A stretch of 64,000 nt of DNA from Clusia tigrina (taxonomy: Eukaryota > Arthropoda > Insecta > Diptera > Clusiidae): positions 85,321,995-85,385,994 of the forward strand of contig OV050031.1 of the NCBI GenBank assembly GCA_920105625.2, in the 5' to 3' direction. The notes beneath the pieces were generated by a model. That model was not told the origin of the DNA and searched no databases. It saw nothing but the letters and a program-made list of their open reading frames with translations. Both the position numbers and the translations under genes were made by a program. Numbering within the stretch: position 1 is the stretch's first letter; each line of letters opens with the position of its first letter. This document shows, one piece after another, positions 25,262-36,014 of this stretch.

Positions 25262-27787
25262 CGCCGACTGAGGAAGATAGGGGTAGTTATAGCCATAGAG
25301 AATGCAGCAGACCCCCCAATCGACATCGGCAGCTACTGAGACGCCTACAGAGACACTGAGAGAGGCTGCGATGCCGACTGAGGCAGATATGGGTAGATGT
25401 GGGCATATAGAAGGCAGCAGACCCCCCAATCGACAGCGGCAGCGACTGAGAAGAATAGAGAGTCGCTGACAGAGGCTGCGATGCTGACAAAGGCTGCGAT
25501 GCCGACTGAGACGCCGACTGAGGCAAAGAGGGTTAGACATAGGCATAGAGAAGGCAGCAGACTCCCCAATCGACAGCGGCAGCGATTGAGACGCCTACAG
25601 AGACGCTGACAGAGGCTGCGAAGCCGAGTGTGACGCCGACTGAGGCAGGTAGGGGTAGATATAGGCGTACAGAATGCAGCAGTCCCCCAATCGACGGCGG
25701 CAGTGATTGAGACGCCTACAGAGATGCTGACAGAGGCTGCGACGTCGACTGAGACGCCGACTGAGGCAGATAGGAGTAGATATAGGCTTAGAGAAGGCAG
25801 CAGACCCCCAATCGACAGCGGCAGCTACTGAGACGCCTACAGAGAAGCTGACAGAGGTTGCGATGCCGACTGAGGCAGATAGGGGTAGATATAGGCATAG
25901 ATAAGGCAGCAGACCCCCCAATCGACAGTGGCAGCGACTGAGACGCCTACAGGGACGCTGACAGAGGCTGCGACGCCGACTGAGACACCGAATGAGGCAG
26001 AGAGGGGTACACATAGGCATAGAGAAGACAGCAGACCCCCCAGTCGACAGCGGCATCAACTGAGACGCCTACAGAGACGCTGACAGAGGCTGCGACGCCG
26101 ACTGAGACGCCGACTGAGGCAGATAGGGGTAGATATTGGCATAGAGAAGGCAGCAGACCCGCCAATCGACAGCGGCAGCGACTGATACGCCTACAGAGAC
26201 GCTGACAGAGGCTGCGACGCCGACTGAGACGCCGACTGAGGCAGATAAGGGTAGATATAGGCATAGAGAAGGCAGCAGACCCCTCAATTGACAGCGGCAG
26301 CGACTGAGACGCTTACAGAGACGCTGACAGAGGCTGCGACGCCGACTGAGACGCCGACTGAAGCAGATAGGTGTAGATATTGGCATAGAGAAGGCAGCAG
26401 ACCCGCCAATCGACAGCGGCAGCGACTGAGACGCCTACAGAGACGCTGTCAGAGGCTGCGACGCCGATTGAGATGCCGACTGAAACAGGTAGGGGTAGAT
26501 ATAGGCATAGAGAAGGCAGCAGACCCCCCTAGCGACAGCGGCAGCGACTGAGACGCCTACAGAGACGCTGACAGAGGCTGCGAAGAAAACTGAGACGCCG
26601 ACTGAGGCAGATAGGGGTAGATATAGGCATAGAGAATGCAGCAGAGCCCCCAATCGACAGCGGCAGCTACTGAGACGCCTACAGAGACACTGAGAGAGGC
26701 TGTGACGCCGACTGAGGCAGATAGGGGCAGACATAGGCATAAAGAAGGCAGCAGACCCCCCAATCGACAATGGCAGCGACTGAGATGCCTACGGAGACGC
26801 CGAGAGAGGCTGCGATGCCGGCTGAGGCAGATAGGGGTAGATATAGGCATAGAGAATGCAGCAGACCCCCCAATTGACAGCGGCAGCCTCTGAAAAGAAT
26901 AGAGAGACGCTGACAGAGGCTGCGACGCTGACAGAGGCTGCAACGCCGACTGAGACGCCGACTGAGGCAGAGAGGGTTAGACATAGGCATAGAGAAGGCA
27001 GCAGACAACCCAATCGACAGCGGCAGCGGCTGAGACGCATTCAAAGACGCTGACAGAGGCTGCGACGCGGACTAAGACGCCGACTGAGGCAGATAAGGGT
27101 AGATATAGGCTTAGAGAAGGCAGCAGACCCCCAATCGACAGCGGCAGCTACTGGGACGCCTACAGAGAAGCTGAGAGAGGTTGCGATGCCGACTGAGGCA
27201 GATAGGGGTAGATATAGGCAAAGAGAATGGAGCAGACCCCCAATCGACAGCGGCAGCCACTGAAAAGAATAGAGAGACGCTGACAGAGGCTGCGACGCTG
27301 ACAGAGGCTGCGACGCTGACAGAGGCTGCGACGCGGACTGAGACGCCGACTGAGGCAGATAAGGGTAGATATAGGCTTAGAGAAGGCAGCAGACCCCCCA
27401 ATCGACAGCGGCAGCGACTGAGATGCCTACAGAGACGCTGACAGGGGCTGCGACGCCGACTGAGACACCGACTGAGGTAGAGACGGGTACACATAGGCAT
27501 AGAGAAGACAGCAGACCTCCCAATCGACAGCGGCATCAACTGAGACGCCTGCAGAGACGCTGACAGAGGCTGCGACGCCGACTGCGATGCCGTATGAAAC
27601 AGGTAGGGGTAGATATAGGCATCGAGAACGCAGCAGACCCCCCAATCGACAGCGGCAGCGACTGAGACGCCTACAGAGACGCTGTCAGCGGCTGCGACGC
27701 CGACTGAGGCAGATAGGGGTAGATATAGGCTTAGAGAAGGCAGCAGACACCCCAATCGACAGCGGCAGCCATTGAAAAGAATAGAGA

Positions 27788-27859
27788 GACCCTGACAGAG
27801 GCTGCGACGCTGACAGAGGCTGCGACGCTGACAGAGGCTGCGACGCTGACAGAGGCTGC
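27788..27859 (+). repeat. Four-copy run of the 18-bp module (HOR copy A)
   Basis: Four consecutive 18-bp modules, the first reading gaccctgacagaggctgc and the rest gacgctgacagaggctgc. The flanks (aagaatagaga on the left, aacgccgactga on the right) are the same as in the six-copy run at 33,195-33,302, so the two loci are direct counterparts. Confidence 0.93.
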
Positions 27860-29592
27860 AACGCCGACTGAGACGCCGACTGAGGCAGAGAGGGTTAGAC
27901 ATAGGCATAGAGAAGGCAGCAGACAACCCAATCGACAGCGGCAGCGGCTGAGACGCATTCAAAGACGCTGACAGAGGCTGCGACGCGGACTGAGACGCCG
28001 ACTGAGGCAGATAAGGGTAGATATAGGCTTAGAGAAGGCAGCAGACCCCCCAATCGACAGCGGCAGCTACTGAGACGCCTACAGAGAAGCTGAGAGAGGC
28101 TGCGATGCCGACTGAGGCAGATAGGGGTAGATATAGGCATAGAGAATGGAGCAGACCCCCAATCGACAGCGGCAGCCACTGAAAAGACTAGAGAGACGCT
28201 GACAGAGGCTGCGACGCTGACAGAGGCGCGACGCCGACTGAGACGCCGACTGAGGCAGAGAGGGTTAGACATAGGCATAGAGAAGGCAGCAGACCGCCCT
28301 AGCGACAGTGGCAGCGACTGAGACGCCTACAGAGACGCTGACAGAGGCTGCGACGCCGACTGAGTCGCCGACTGAGGCAGATAGGGGTAGATATAGGCAG
28401 AGAGAATGCAGCAGACCCCCCAATCGACAGCGGCAGCTACTGAGACGCCTACAGAGACGTTGAGAGAGGTTGCGGCGACGACTGAGGCAGATAGGGTTAG
28501 ATATTGGCATAGAGAAGGCAGCAGACACCACAATCGACAACGGCAGCGACTGAGATACCTACAGAGACGCTGAAAAGAGGCTGCGACGCCGACTGAGACG
28601 CCGACTGAGGCAAAGAGGGGTAGATATTGGCATAGAGAATGCAGCAGACCCCCAATAGACGGCGGCAGCGATTGAGACACCTACAGAGACGCTGACAGAG
28701 GCTGCGGCGCCGACTGAGATTCCGACTGAAGCAGGTAGGGGTAGATATTGGCATAGAGAAAGCAGCAGACCCCCCCAACCGACAGCGGCAGCGACTGAGA
28801 CGCCGACATAGACGCTGACAGAGGCTGCGATGCCGACTGAGACGCCGACTGAGACGCCGACTGAGACGCCGACTCAGGCAGATAGGCGTAGATATAGGCA
28901 TAGAGAAGGCATCAGACCCCCAATCGACAGCGGCAGCGACTGAGACGCATTCAGAGACGCTGATAGACGCTGCGATGCCGACTGAGACGCCGACTGAGGC
29001 AGATAAGGGTAGATATTGGCATAGAGAAAGCAGCGACCTGCAGAAACGCTGACAGAGGCTGCGAAGCCGACTGTGGCGCAGACTGAGGCAGATTGGGGAA
29101 GAGATAGGCATAGAGGAGTCAGCAGACCCCCAAATCAAAAGCGGCAGCGACTGAGACGCCTACAGAGACGCTGACAGAGGGTGCGACGACGATTGAGACG
29201 ACGACTGAGGCAGAGAGGGTTAGACATAGGAATAGAGAAGGCAGCAGACAACCCAATCGACAGCGGCAACAACTGAGACGCCTACAGAGACGCTGATGGA
29301 GGCTGCGACGACGACTGAGACGTCGACTGAGGCAGATAGGGGTAAATATAGGCTTAGAGAAGGCAGCAGACCACCCAATCGACAGCGGCAGCGACTGAGA
29401 CGCCTACAGAGACGCTGACAGAGGCTGCGACGCCGACTGCTATTCCGACTGAAGCAGGTAGGGGTAGATATTGGCATAGAGAAGGCAGCAGACCCCCCCA
29501 CCGACAGCGGCAGCGACTGAGACGCCGACATAGACGCTAACAGAGGCTGCGATGCCGACTGAGACGCCGACTGAGGCAGATAGGCGTAGATT

Positions 29593-29892
29593 AAACATTT
29601 TTATTTTTTTAGAGTCTTAAAAGTTTTCTTTATTAGATCCGGTTATTTATTAATAAGAAATAATTCTAGTCACAATTTGAGGGTAAATACTCAAAATTTT
29701 GCCAAGATTCCGCCCCACAACTTGAATCATTACTTTTCCTTTTATACATGTACGGCACCCAGACTCTTTAATAGTTTACCATATTGTGTTCGTTGTTTGC
29801 GTAACAAAAATGTGTTTTTTTCTAAAGTGAAGTCATGGTTGTTCAATAAGGATTTCAATGTAATTGATACCGTTCTAACTGTTTCCTTATAA
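29593..29892 (+). pseudogene. Fragment of LINE ORF2 C-terminus (copy A)
   Basis: The 99-codon frame is open right up to the insertion junction, so it is the end of a longer ORF cut by 5' truncation; an internal start is not needed. Residues 53-63 read CTAPRLFNSLP, followed by basic and hydrophobic residues ending in KVKSWLF at 78-84. This pattern (A-P-R-L-W/F-N-S-L-P, then a spaced F-K-x-x-L-K-x-x-L-F-like element) is what I know from the C-terminal tails of many animal LINE ORF2 proteins, after the polymerase domain. No polymerase, endonuclease or catalytic residues are present, so it cannot act on its own. Assignment is by motif memory, not by database search. Confidence 0.72.
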
Positions 29893-30208
29893 TTTTTATA
29901 TAATTCTTTTTAAATTAATTATTATGCATTGTCACCCTTTAATTATCACATCATTTTCAACAAATTTTCTTAATTTATAAATATGTATTTGTAAAACCCT
30001 TCTACCCTTCGAATTTTAAGTTTAATGATTATAAATATTTGTAAGACCCCACACCTTACCTCTATTTACTTTGTATTTATATTAGTGAAACTGCATTCGA
30101 CACTTGTTCGTATCGAACAACAGAATGTAGTATTTACTTATCATATCTGTATGTTATTTTTAAGTGTATTTTTAAAATATGTTAACTTATATACATGTAT
30201 GATTGGTA

Positions 30209-30234
30209 AATAAATTTATTATTCATTCATTCAT
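30209..30234 (+). promoter_or_regulatory. LINE polyadenylation-like signal and simple-repeat tail (copy A)
   Basis: The hexamer aataaa (30,209-30,214) is followed by ttattattcattcattcat up to the insertion end. The (attc)3.5 tract abuts the resumed satellite. Short tandem 3' tails instead of poly(A) occur in several LINE groups, where the reverse transcriptase recognises the end. The tail's final at is shared with the target sequence. Confidence 0.6.
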
Positions 30235-33200
30235 ATAGGCATAGAGGAGGCATCAGACTTCAACCGACAGCGGCAGCGACAGAGACGCATTCAGAGACGC
30301 TGACAGACGCTGCGACGCCGACTGAGGAAGATAGGGGTAGTTATAGCCATAGAGAATGCAGCAGACCCCCCAATCGACATCGGCAGCTACTGAGACGCCT
30401 ACAGAGACACTGAGAGAGGCTGCGATGCCGACTGAGGCAGATAGGGGTAGAAATAGGCATAGAGAAGGCAGCAGACCCCCCAATCGACAACGGTAGCGAC
30501 TGAGATGCCTACAGAGACGCGGAGAGAGGCTGCGATGCCGACTGAGGCAGATAGGGGTAGATATAGGCATAGAGAATGCAGCCGACCCCCCAATCGACAG
30601 CGGCAAGAAGCCTACAGAGACACTGACAGAGGCTGCGTCGCCGACTGAGACGCCGACTGAGGCAGATAGGGGTAGATATAGGCATAGAGAATGCAGCAGA
30701 CCCTCCAATCGACAGCGGCAGCTACTGAGACGCCTACAGAGACACTGAGACTGGCTGCGATGCCGACTGAGGCAGATAGGGGTAGAAATAGGCATAGAGA
30801 AGGCAGCAGTCCCCCAATCGACAACGGCAGCGACTGAGATGCCTACAGAGACGCTGACAAGTGTCTGCGACGACGACTGAGACACCGACTGAGGCAGATA
30901 TGGGTAGATGTGGGCATATAGAAGGCAGCAGACCCCCCAATCGACAGCGGCAGCGACTGAGAAGAATAGAGAGTCGCTGACAGAGGCTGCGATGCTGACA
31001 AAGGCTGCGATGCCGACTGAGACGCCGACTGAGGCAAAGAGGGTTAGACATAGGCATAGAGAAGGCAGCAGACTCCCCAATCGACAGCGGCAGCGATTGA
31101 GACGCCTACAGAGACGCTGACAGAGGCTGCGAAGCCGAGTGTGACGCCGACTGAGGCAGGTAGGGGTAGATATAGGCGTACAGAATGCAGCAGTCCCCCA
31201 ATCGACGGCGGCAGTGATTGAGACGCCTACAGAGATGCTGACAGAGGCTACGACGTCGACTGAGACGCCGACTGAGGCAGATAGGAGTAGATATAGGCTT
31301 AGAGAAGGCAGCAGACCCCCAATCGACAGCGGCAGCTACTGAGACGCCTACAGAGAAGCTGACAGAGGTTGCGATGCCGACTGAGGCAGATAGGGGTAGA
31401 TATAGGCATAGAGAAGGCAGCAGACCCCCCAATCGACAGCGGCATCTACTGAGACGCCTACAGAGACGCTGACAGAGGCTGCGACGCCGACTGAGACGCC
31501 GACTGAGGCAGATAGGGGTAGATATTGGCATAGAGAAGGCAGCAGACCCGCCAATCGACAGCGGCAGCGACTGATACGCCTACAGAGACGCTGACAGAGG
31601 CTGCGACGCCGACTGAGACGCCGACTGAGGCAGATAAGGGTAGATATAGGCATAGAGAAGGCAGCAGACCCCTCAATTGACAGCGGCAGCGACTGAGACG
31701 CTTACAGAGACGCTGACAGAGGCTGCGACGCCGACTGAGACGCCGACTGAGGCAGATAGGTGTAGGTATTGGCATAGAGAAGGCAGCAGACCCGCCAATC
31801 GACAGCGGCAGCGACTGAGACGCCTACAGAGACGCTGTCAGAGGCTGCGACGCCGATTGAGATGCCGACTGAAACAGGTAGGGGTAGATATAGGCATAGA
31901 GAAGGCAGCAGACCCCCCTAGCGACAGCGGCAGCGACTGAGACGCCTACAGAGACGCTGACAGAGGCTGCGACGAAAACTGAGACGCCGACTGAGGCAGA
32001 TAGGGGTAGATATAGGCATAGAGAATGCAGCAGAGCCCCCAATCGACAGCGGCAGCTACTGAGACGCCTACAGAGACACTGAGAGAGGTTGTGACGCCGA
32101 CTGAGGCAGATAGGGGCAGACATAGGCATAAAGAAGGCAGCAGACCCCCCAATCGACAATGGCAGCGACTGAGATGCCTACGGAGACGCCGAGAGAGGCT
32201 GCGATGCCGGCTGAGGCAGATAGGGGTAGATATAGGCATAGAGAATGCAGCAGACCCCCCAATTGACAGCGGCAGCCTCTGAAAAGAATAGAGAGACGCT
32301 GACAGAGGCTGCGACGCTGACAGAGGCTGCGACGCTGACAGAGGCTGCAACGCCGACTGAGACGCCGACTGAGGCAGAGAGGGTTAGACATAGGCATAGA
32401 GAAGGCAGCAGACAACCCAATCGACAGCGGCAGCGGCTGAGACGCATTCAAAGACGCTGACAGAGGCTGCGACGCGGACTAAGACGCCGACTGAGGCAGA
32501 TAAGGGTAGATATGGGCTTAGAGAAGGCAGCAGACCCCCAATCGACAGCGGCAGCTACTGGGACGCCTACAGAGAAGCTGAGAGAGGTTGCGATGCCGAC
32601 TGAGGCAGATAGGGGTAGATATAGGCAAAGAGAATGGAGCAGACCCCCAATCGACAGCGGCAGCCACTGAAAAGAATAGAGAGACGCTGACAGAGGCTGC
32701 GACGCTGACAGAGGCTGCGACGCTGACAGAGGCTGCGACGCGGACTGAGACGCCGACTGAGGCAGATAAGGGTAGATATAGGCTTAGAGAAGGCAGCAGA
32801 CCCCCCAATCGACAGCGGCAGCGACTGAGATGCCTACAGAGACGCTGACAGGGGCTGCGACGCCGACTGAGACACCGACTGAGGTAGAGACGGGTACACA
32901 TAGGCATAGAGAAGACAGCAGACCTCCCAATCGACAGCGGCATCAACTGAGACGCCTGCAGAGACGCTGACAGAGGCTGCGACGCCGACTGCGATGCCGT
33001 CTGAAACAGGTAGGGGTAGATATAGGCATCGAGAACGCAGCAGACCCCCCAATCGACAGCGGCAGCGACTGAGACGCCTACAGAGACGCTGTCAGCGGCT
33101 GCGACGCCGACTGAGGCAGATAGGGGTAGATATAGGCTTAGAGAAGGCAGCAGACACCCCAATCGACAGCGGCAGCCATTGAAAAGAATAGAGAGACCCT

Positions 33201-35371
33201 GACAGAGGCTGCGACGCTGACAGAGGCTGCGACGCTGACAGAGGCTGCGACGCTGACAGAGGCTGCGACGCTGACAGAGGCTGCGACGCTGACAGAGGCT
33301 GCAACGCCGACTGAGACGCCGACTGAGGCAGAGAGGGTTAGACATAGGCATAGAGAAGGCAGCAGACAACCCAATCGACAGCGGCAGCGGCTGAGACGCA
33401 TTCAAAGACGCTGACAGAAGCTGCGACGCGGACTGAGACGCCGACTGAGGCAGATAAGGGTAGATATAGGCTTAGAGAAGGCAGCAGACCCCCCAATCGA
33501 CAGCGGCAGCTACTGAGACGCCTACAGAGAAGCTGAGAGAGGCTGCGATGCCGACTGAGGCAGATAGGGGTAGATATAGGCATAGAGAATGGAGCAGACC
33601 CCCAATCGACAGCGGCAGCCACTGAAAAGACTAGAGAGACGCTGACAGAGGCTGCGACGCTGACAGAGGCGCGACGCCGACTGAGACGCCGACTGAGGCA
33701 GAGAGGGTTAGACATAGGCATAGAGAAGGCAGCAGACCGCCCTAGCGACAGTGGCAGCGACTGAGACGCCTACAGAGACGCTGACAGAGGTTGCGACGCC
33801 GACTGAGTCGCCGACTGAGGCAGATAGGGGTAGATATAGGCAGAGAGAATGCAGCAGACCCCCCAATCGACAGCGGCAGCTACTGAGACGCCTACAGAGA
33901 CGCTGAGAGATGTTGCGGCGACGACTGAGGCAGATAGGGTTAGATATTGGCATAGAGAAGGCAGCAGACACCACAATCGACAACGGCAGCGACTGAGATG
34001 CCTACAGAGACGCTGAAAAGAGGCTGCGACGCCGACTGAGACGCCGACTGAGGCAAAGAGGGGTAGATATTGGCATAGAGAATGCAGCAGACCCCCCAAT
34101 AGACGGCGGCAGCGATTGAGACACCTACAGAGACGCTGACAGAGGCTGCGGCGCCGACTGAGATTCCGACTGAAGCAGGTAGGGGTAGATATTGGCATAG
34201 AGAAAGCAGCAGACCCCCCCAACCGACAGCGGCAGCGACTGAGACGCCGACATAGACGCTGACAGAGGCTGCGATGCCGACTGAGACGCCGACTGAGACG
34301 CCGACTGAGACGCCGACTCAGGCAGATAGGCGTAGATATAGGCATAGAGAAGGCATCAGACCCCCAATCGACAGCGGCAGCGACTGAGACGCATTCAGAG
34401 ACGCTGATAGACGCTGCGATGCCGATTGAGACGCCGACTGAGGCAGATAAGGGTAGATATTGGCATAGAGAAAGCAGCGACCTGCAGAAACGCTGACAGA
34501 GGCTGCGAAGCCGACTGTGGCGCAGACTGAGGCAGATTGGGGAAGAGATAGGCATAGACAAGGGAGCAGACCACCCCAATCGACAGCGGCAGCGACGTAC
34601 ACGCCTACAGAGACGCTGACTGAGACGCTGACTGAGGCAGATAGGGGTAGATATTGGCATAGAGAAGGCAGCAGACCCCCAGTCGACAGCGGCAGCGACT
34701 GAGACGCCGACATATACGCTGACAGAGGCTGTGATCCTGACTGAGACGCCGACTAAGGCAGAGAGGGGTAGACATAGGCATAGAGAAGGCAGTAGATACC
34801 CCAATCGACAGCGGCAGCTACTGAGACGCCTACAGAGAAGCTGACAGAGGTTGCGATGCCGACTGAGGCAGATAGGGGTAGATATAGGCATAGAGAAGGC
34901 AGCAGACCCCCAAATCAAAAGCGGCAGCGACTGAGACGCCTACAGAGACGCTGACAGAGGGTGCGACGACGATTGAGACGACGACTGAGGCAGAGAGGGT
35001 TAGACATAGGAATAGAGAAGGCAGCAGACAACCCAATCGACAGCGGCAACAACTGAGACGCCTTCAGAGACGCTGATGGAGGCTGCGACGACGACTGAGA
35101 CGTCGACTGAGGCAGATAGGGGTAAATATAGGCTTAGAGAAGGCAGCAGACCACCCAATCGACAGCGGCAGCGACTGAGACGCCTACACAGACGCTGACA
35201 GAGGCTGCGACGCCGACTGCTATTCCGACTGAAGCAGGTAGGGGTAGATATTGGCATAGAGAAGGCAGCAGACCCCCCCACCGACAGCGGCAGCGACTGA
35301 GACGCCGACATAGACGCTAACAGAGGCTGCGATGCCGACTGAGACGCCGACTGAGGCAGAGAGGCGTAGAT
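30235..35371 (+). repeat. 122-bp satellite array, forward arm, segment between the LINE copies
   Basis: The monomer interrupted by LINE copy A resumes here in the same phase and orientation (ataggcatagaggaggcatc). About 75-90 bp later the sequence switches to the variant order of 25.26 kb, which marks the start of HOR copy B. No gene is seen; all open frames are products of the monomer period. Confidence 0.95.
33195..33302 (+). repeat. Six-copy run of the 18-bp module (HOR copy B)
   Basis: Six consecutive 18-bp modules (108 bp) at the place where HOR copy A has four. The first module carries the same variant base pattern (gaccct) as its counterpart, so the length change happened after the HOR duplicated, by gain in B or loss in A. 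Confidence 0.93.
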
Positions 35372-35372
35372 T

Positions 35373-35672
35373 AAACATTTTTATTTTTTTAGAGTCTTAA
35401 AAGTTTTCTTTATTAGATCCGGTTATTTATTAATAAGAAATAATTCTAGTCACAATTTGAGGGTAAATACTCAAAATTTTTCCAAGATTCCGCCCCACAA
35501 CTTGAATCATTACTTTTCCTTTTATACATGTACGGCACCCAGACTCTTTAATAGTTTACCATATTGTGTTCGTTGTTTGCGTAACAAAAATGTGTTTTTT
35601 TCTAAAGTGAAGTCATGGTTGTTCAATAAGGATTTCAATGTAATTGATACCGTTCTAACTGTTTCCTTATAA
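35373..35672 (+). pseudogene. Fragment of LINE ORF2 C-terminus (copy B)
   Basis: The 99-codon open frame is the counterpart of the one at 29,593-29,892 and ends at the same stop. It differs at residue 37, serine here and alanine in copy A. The CTAPRLFNSLP motif (residues 53-63) is unchanged. It is a dead remnant lacking all catalytic domains. Confidence 0.72.
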
Positions 35673-35988
35673 TTTTTATATAATTCTTTTTAAATTAATT
35701 AATATGCATTGTCACCCTTTAATTATCACATCATTTTCAACAAATTTTCTTAATTTATAAATATGTATTTGTAAAACCCTTCTACCCTTCGAATTTTAAG
35801 TTTAATGATTATAAATATTTGTAAGACCCCACACCTTACCTCTATTTACTTTGTATTTATATTAGTGAAACTGCATTCGACACTTGTTCGTATCGAACAA
35901 CAGAATGTAGTATTTACTTATCATATCTGTATGTTATTTTTAAGTGTATTTTTAAAATATGTTAACTTATATACATGTATGATTGGTA

Positions 35989-36014
35989 AATAAATTTATT
36001 ATTCATTCATTCAT
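35989..36014 (+). promoter_or_regulatory. LINE polyadenylation-like signal and simple-repeat tail (copy B)
   Basis: The hexamer aataaa (35,989-35,994) and the terminal (attc)3.5 tract (36,001-36,014) are identical in sequence and length to copy A. The simple-repeat tail has not slipped since duplication, in contrast to the 18-bp module runs. Confidence 0.6.

Larger units (their letters stand above)
1..29591 (+). repeat. 122-bp satellite array, forward arm, first segment
   Basis: Uninterrupted head-to-tail monomers of a G+C-rich satellite. Landmarks recur every 110-134 bp: gacgcctacagagac, gacgctgacagaggctgc, one or more gacgccgactga, gataggggtagatata, catagagaaggcagcag, a C5-C10 tract, then cagcggcagcgactga. 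Monomer starts at 231, 353, 475 and 597 give the 122-bp spacing. In my by-eye consensus the composition is A 36, C 33, G 41, T 12. No gene is supported here: forward frames are closed by many tga and tag triplets, and complementary frames are open only because stops are rare (one per monomer). The segment ends where the first LINE fragment interrupts a monomer after gcgtagat. Confidence 0.97.
29592..30234 (+). mobile_element. 5'-truncated non-LTR retrotransposon (LINE) fragment, copy A
   Basis: A 643-bp AT-rich insert interrupts a satellite monomer between gcgtagat and ataggcatag. Its frame is open from the left junction to a stop at 29,890-29,892 and encodes what looks like the C-terminal tail of a LINE reverse-transcriptase ORF. 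About 340 bp of AT-rich 3' UTR follows, with aataaa at 30,209-30,214 and a terminal (attc)3.5 tract at 30,221-30,234. Loss of the 5' part and a simple-repeat tail are typical of target-primed reverse transcription. No target-site duplication longer than the ambiguous at is visible. The LINE superfamily (CR1-, L2- or Jockey-like) is not decided. Confidence 0.78.
25262..30310 (+). repeat. LINE-bearing HOR, copy A
   Basis: The unit starts at a distinctive monomer reading gaggaagataggggtagtta, continues through satellite, includes the LINE fragment, and ends about 75 bp past it. The copy B order matches at 5,389 bp (26.1 kb), 5,407 bp (27.1 kb), 5,443 bp (28.3 kb) and 5,780 bp (29.2 kb onward), the differences being whole monomers or modules. 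The starting monomer occurs three times, near 25,262, 30,311 and 37,297, so it marks the left edge of this unit type. Confidence 0.82.
35372..36014 (+). mobile_element. 5'-truncated non-LTR retrotransposon (LINE) fragment, copy B
   Basis: This is the same 643-bp insert in the same monomer at the same position, 5,780 bp downstream of copy A. Reading both side by side I find two differences: gccaagattc against tccaagattc (29,701 and 35,481) and attattatgc against attaatatgc (29,931 and 35,711). One flanking difference is gataggcgtagat against gagaggcgtagat just outside. Identical length, ends and flanks mean this copy arose by duplication of the surrounding satellite HOR, not by a second transposition. 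Confidence 0.8.

Noticed and set aside
30025..30213. A 62-codon open frame in the LINE 3' region (and its copy at 35,805-35,993)
   Set aside because: It lies after the ORF2 stop in AT-rich 3' UTR, overlaps the aataaa region and has no recognisable motif.
29592..36014. Two independent LINE insertions
   Set aside because: Identical truncation point, tail length, target position and flanking variants make independent events very unlikely compared with duplication of the surrounding repeat.
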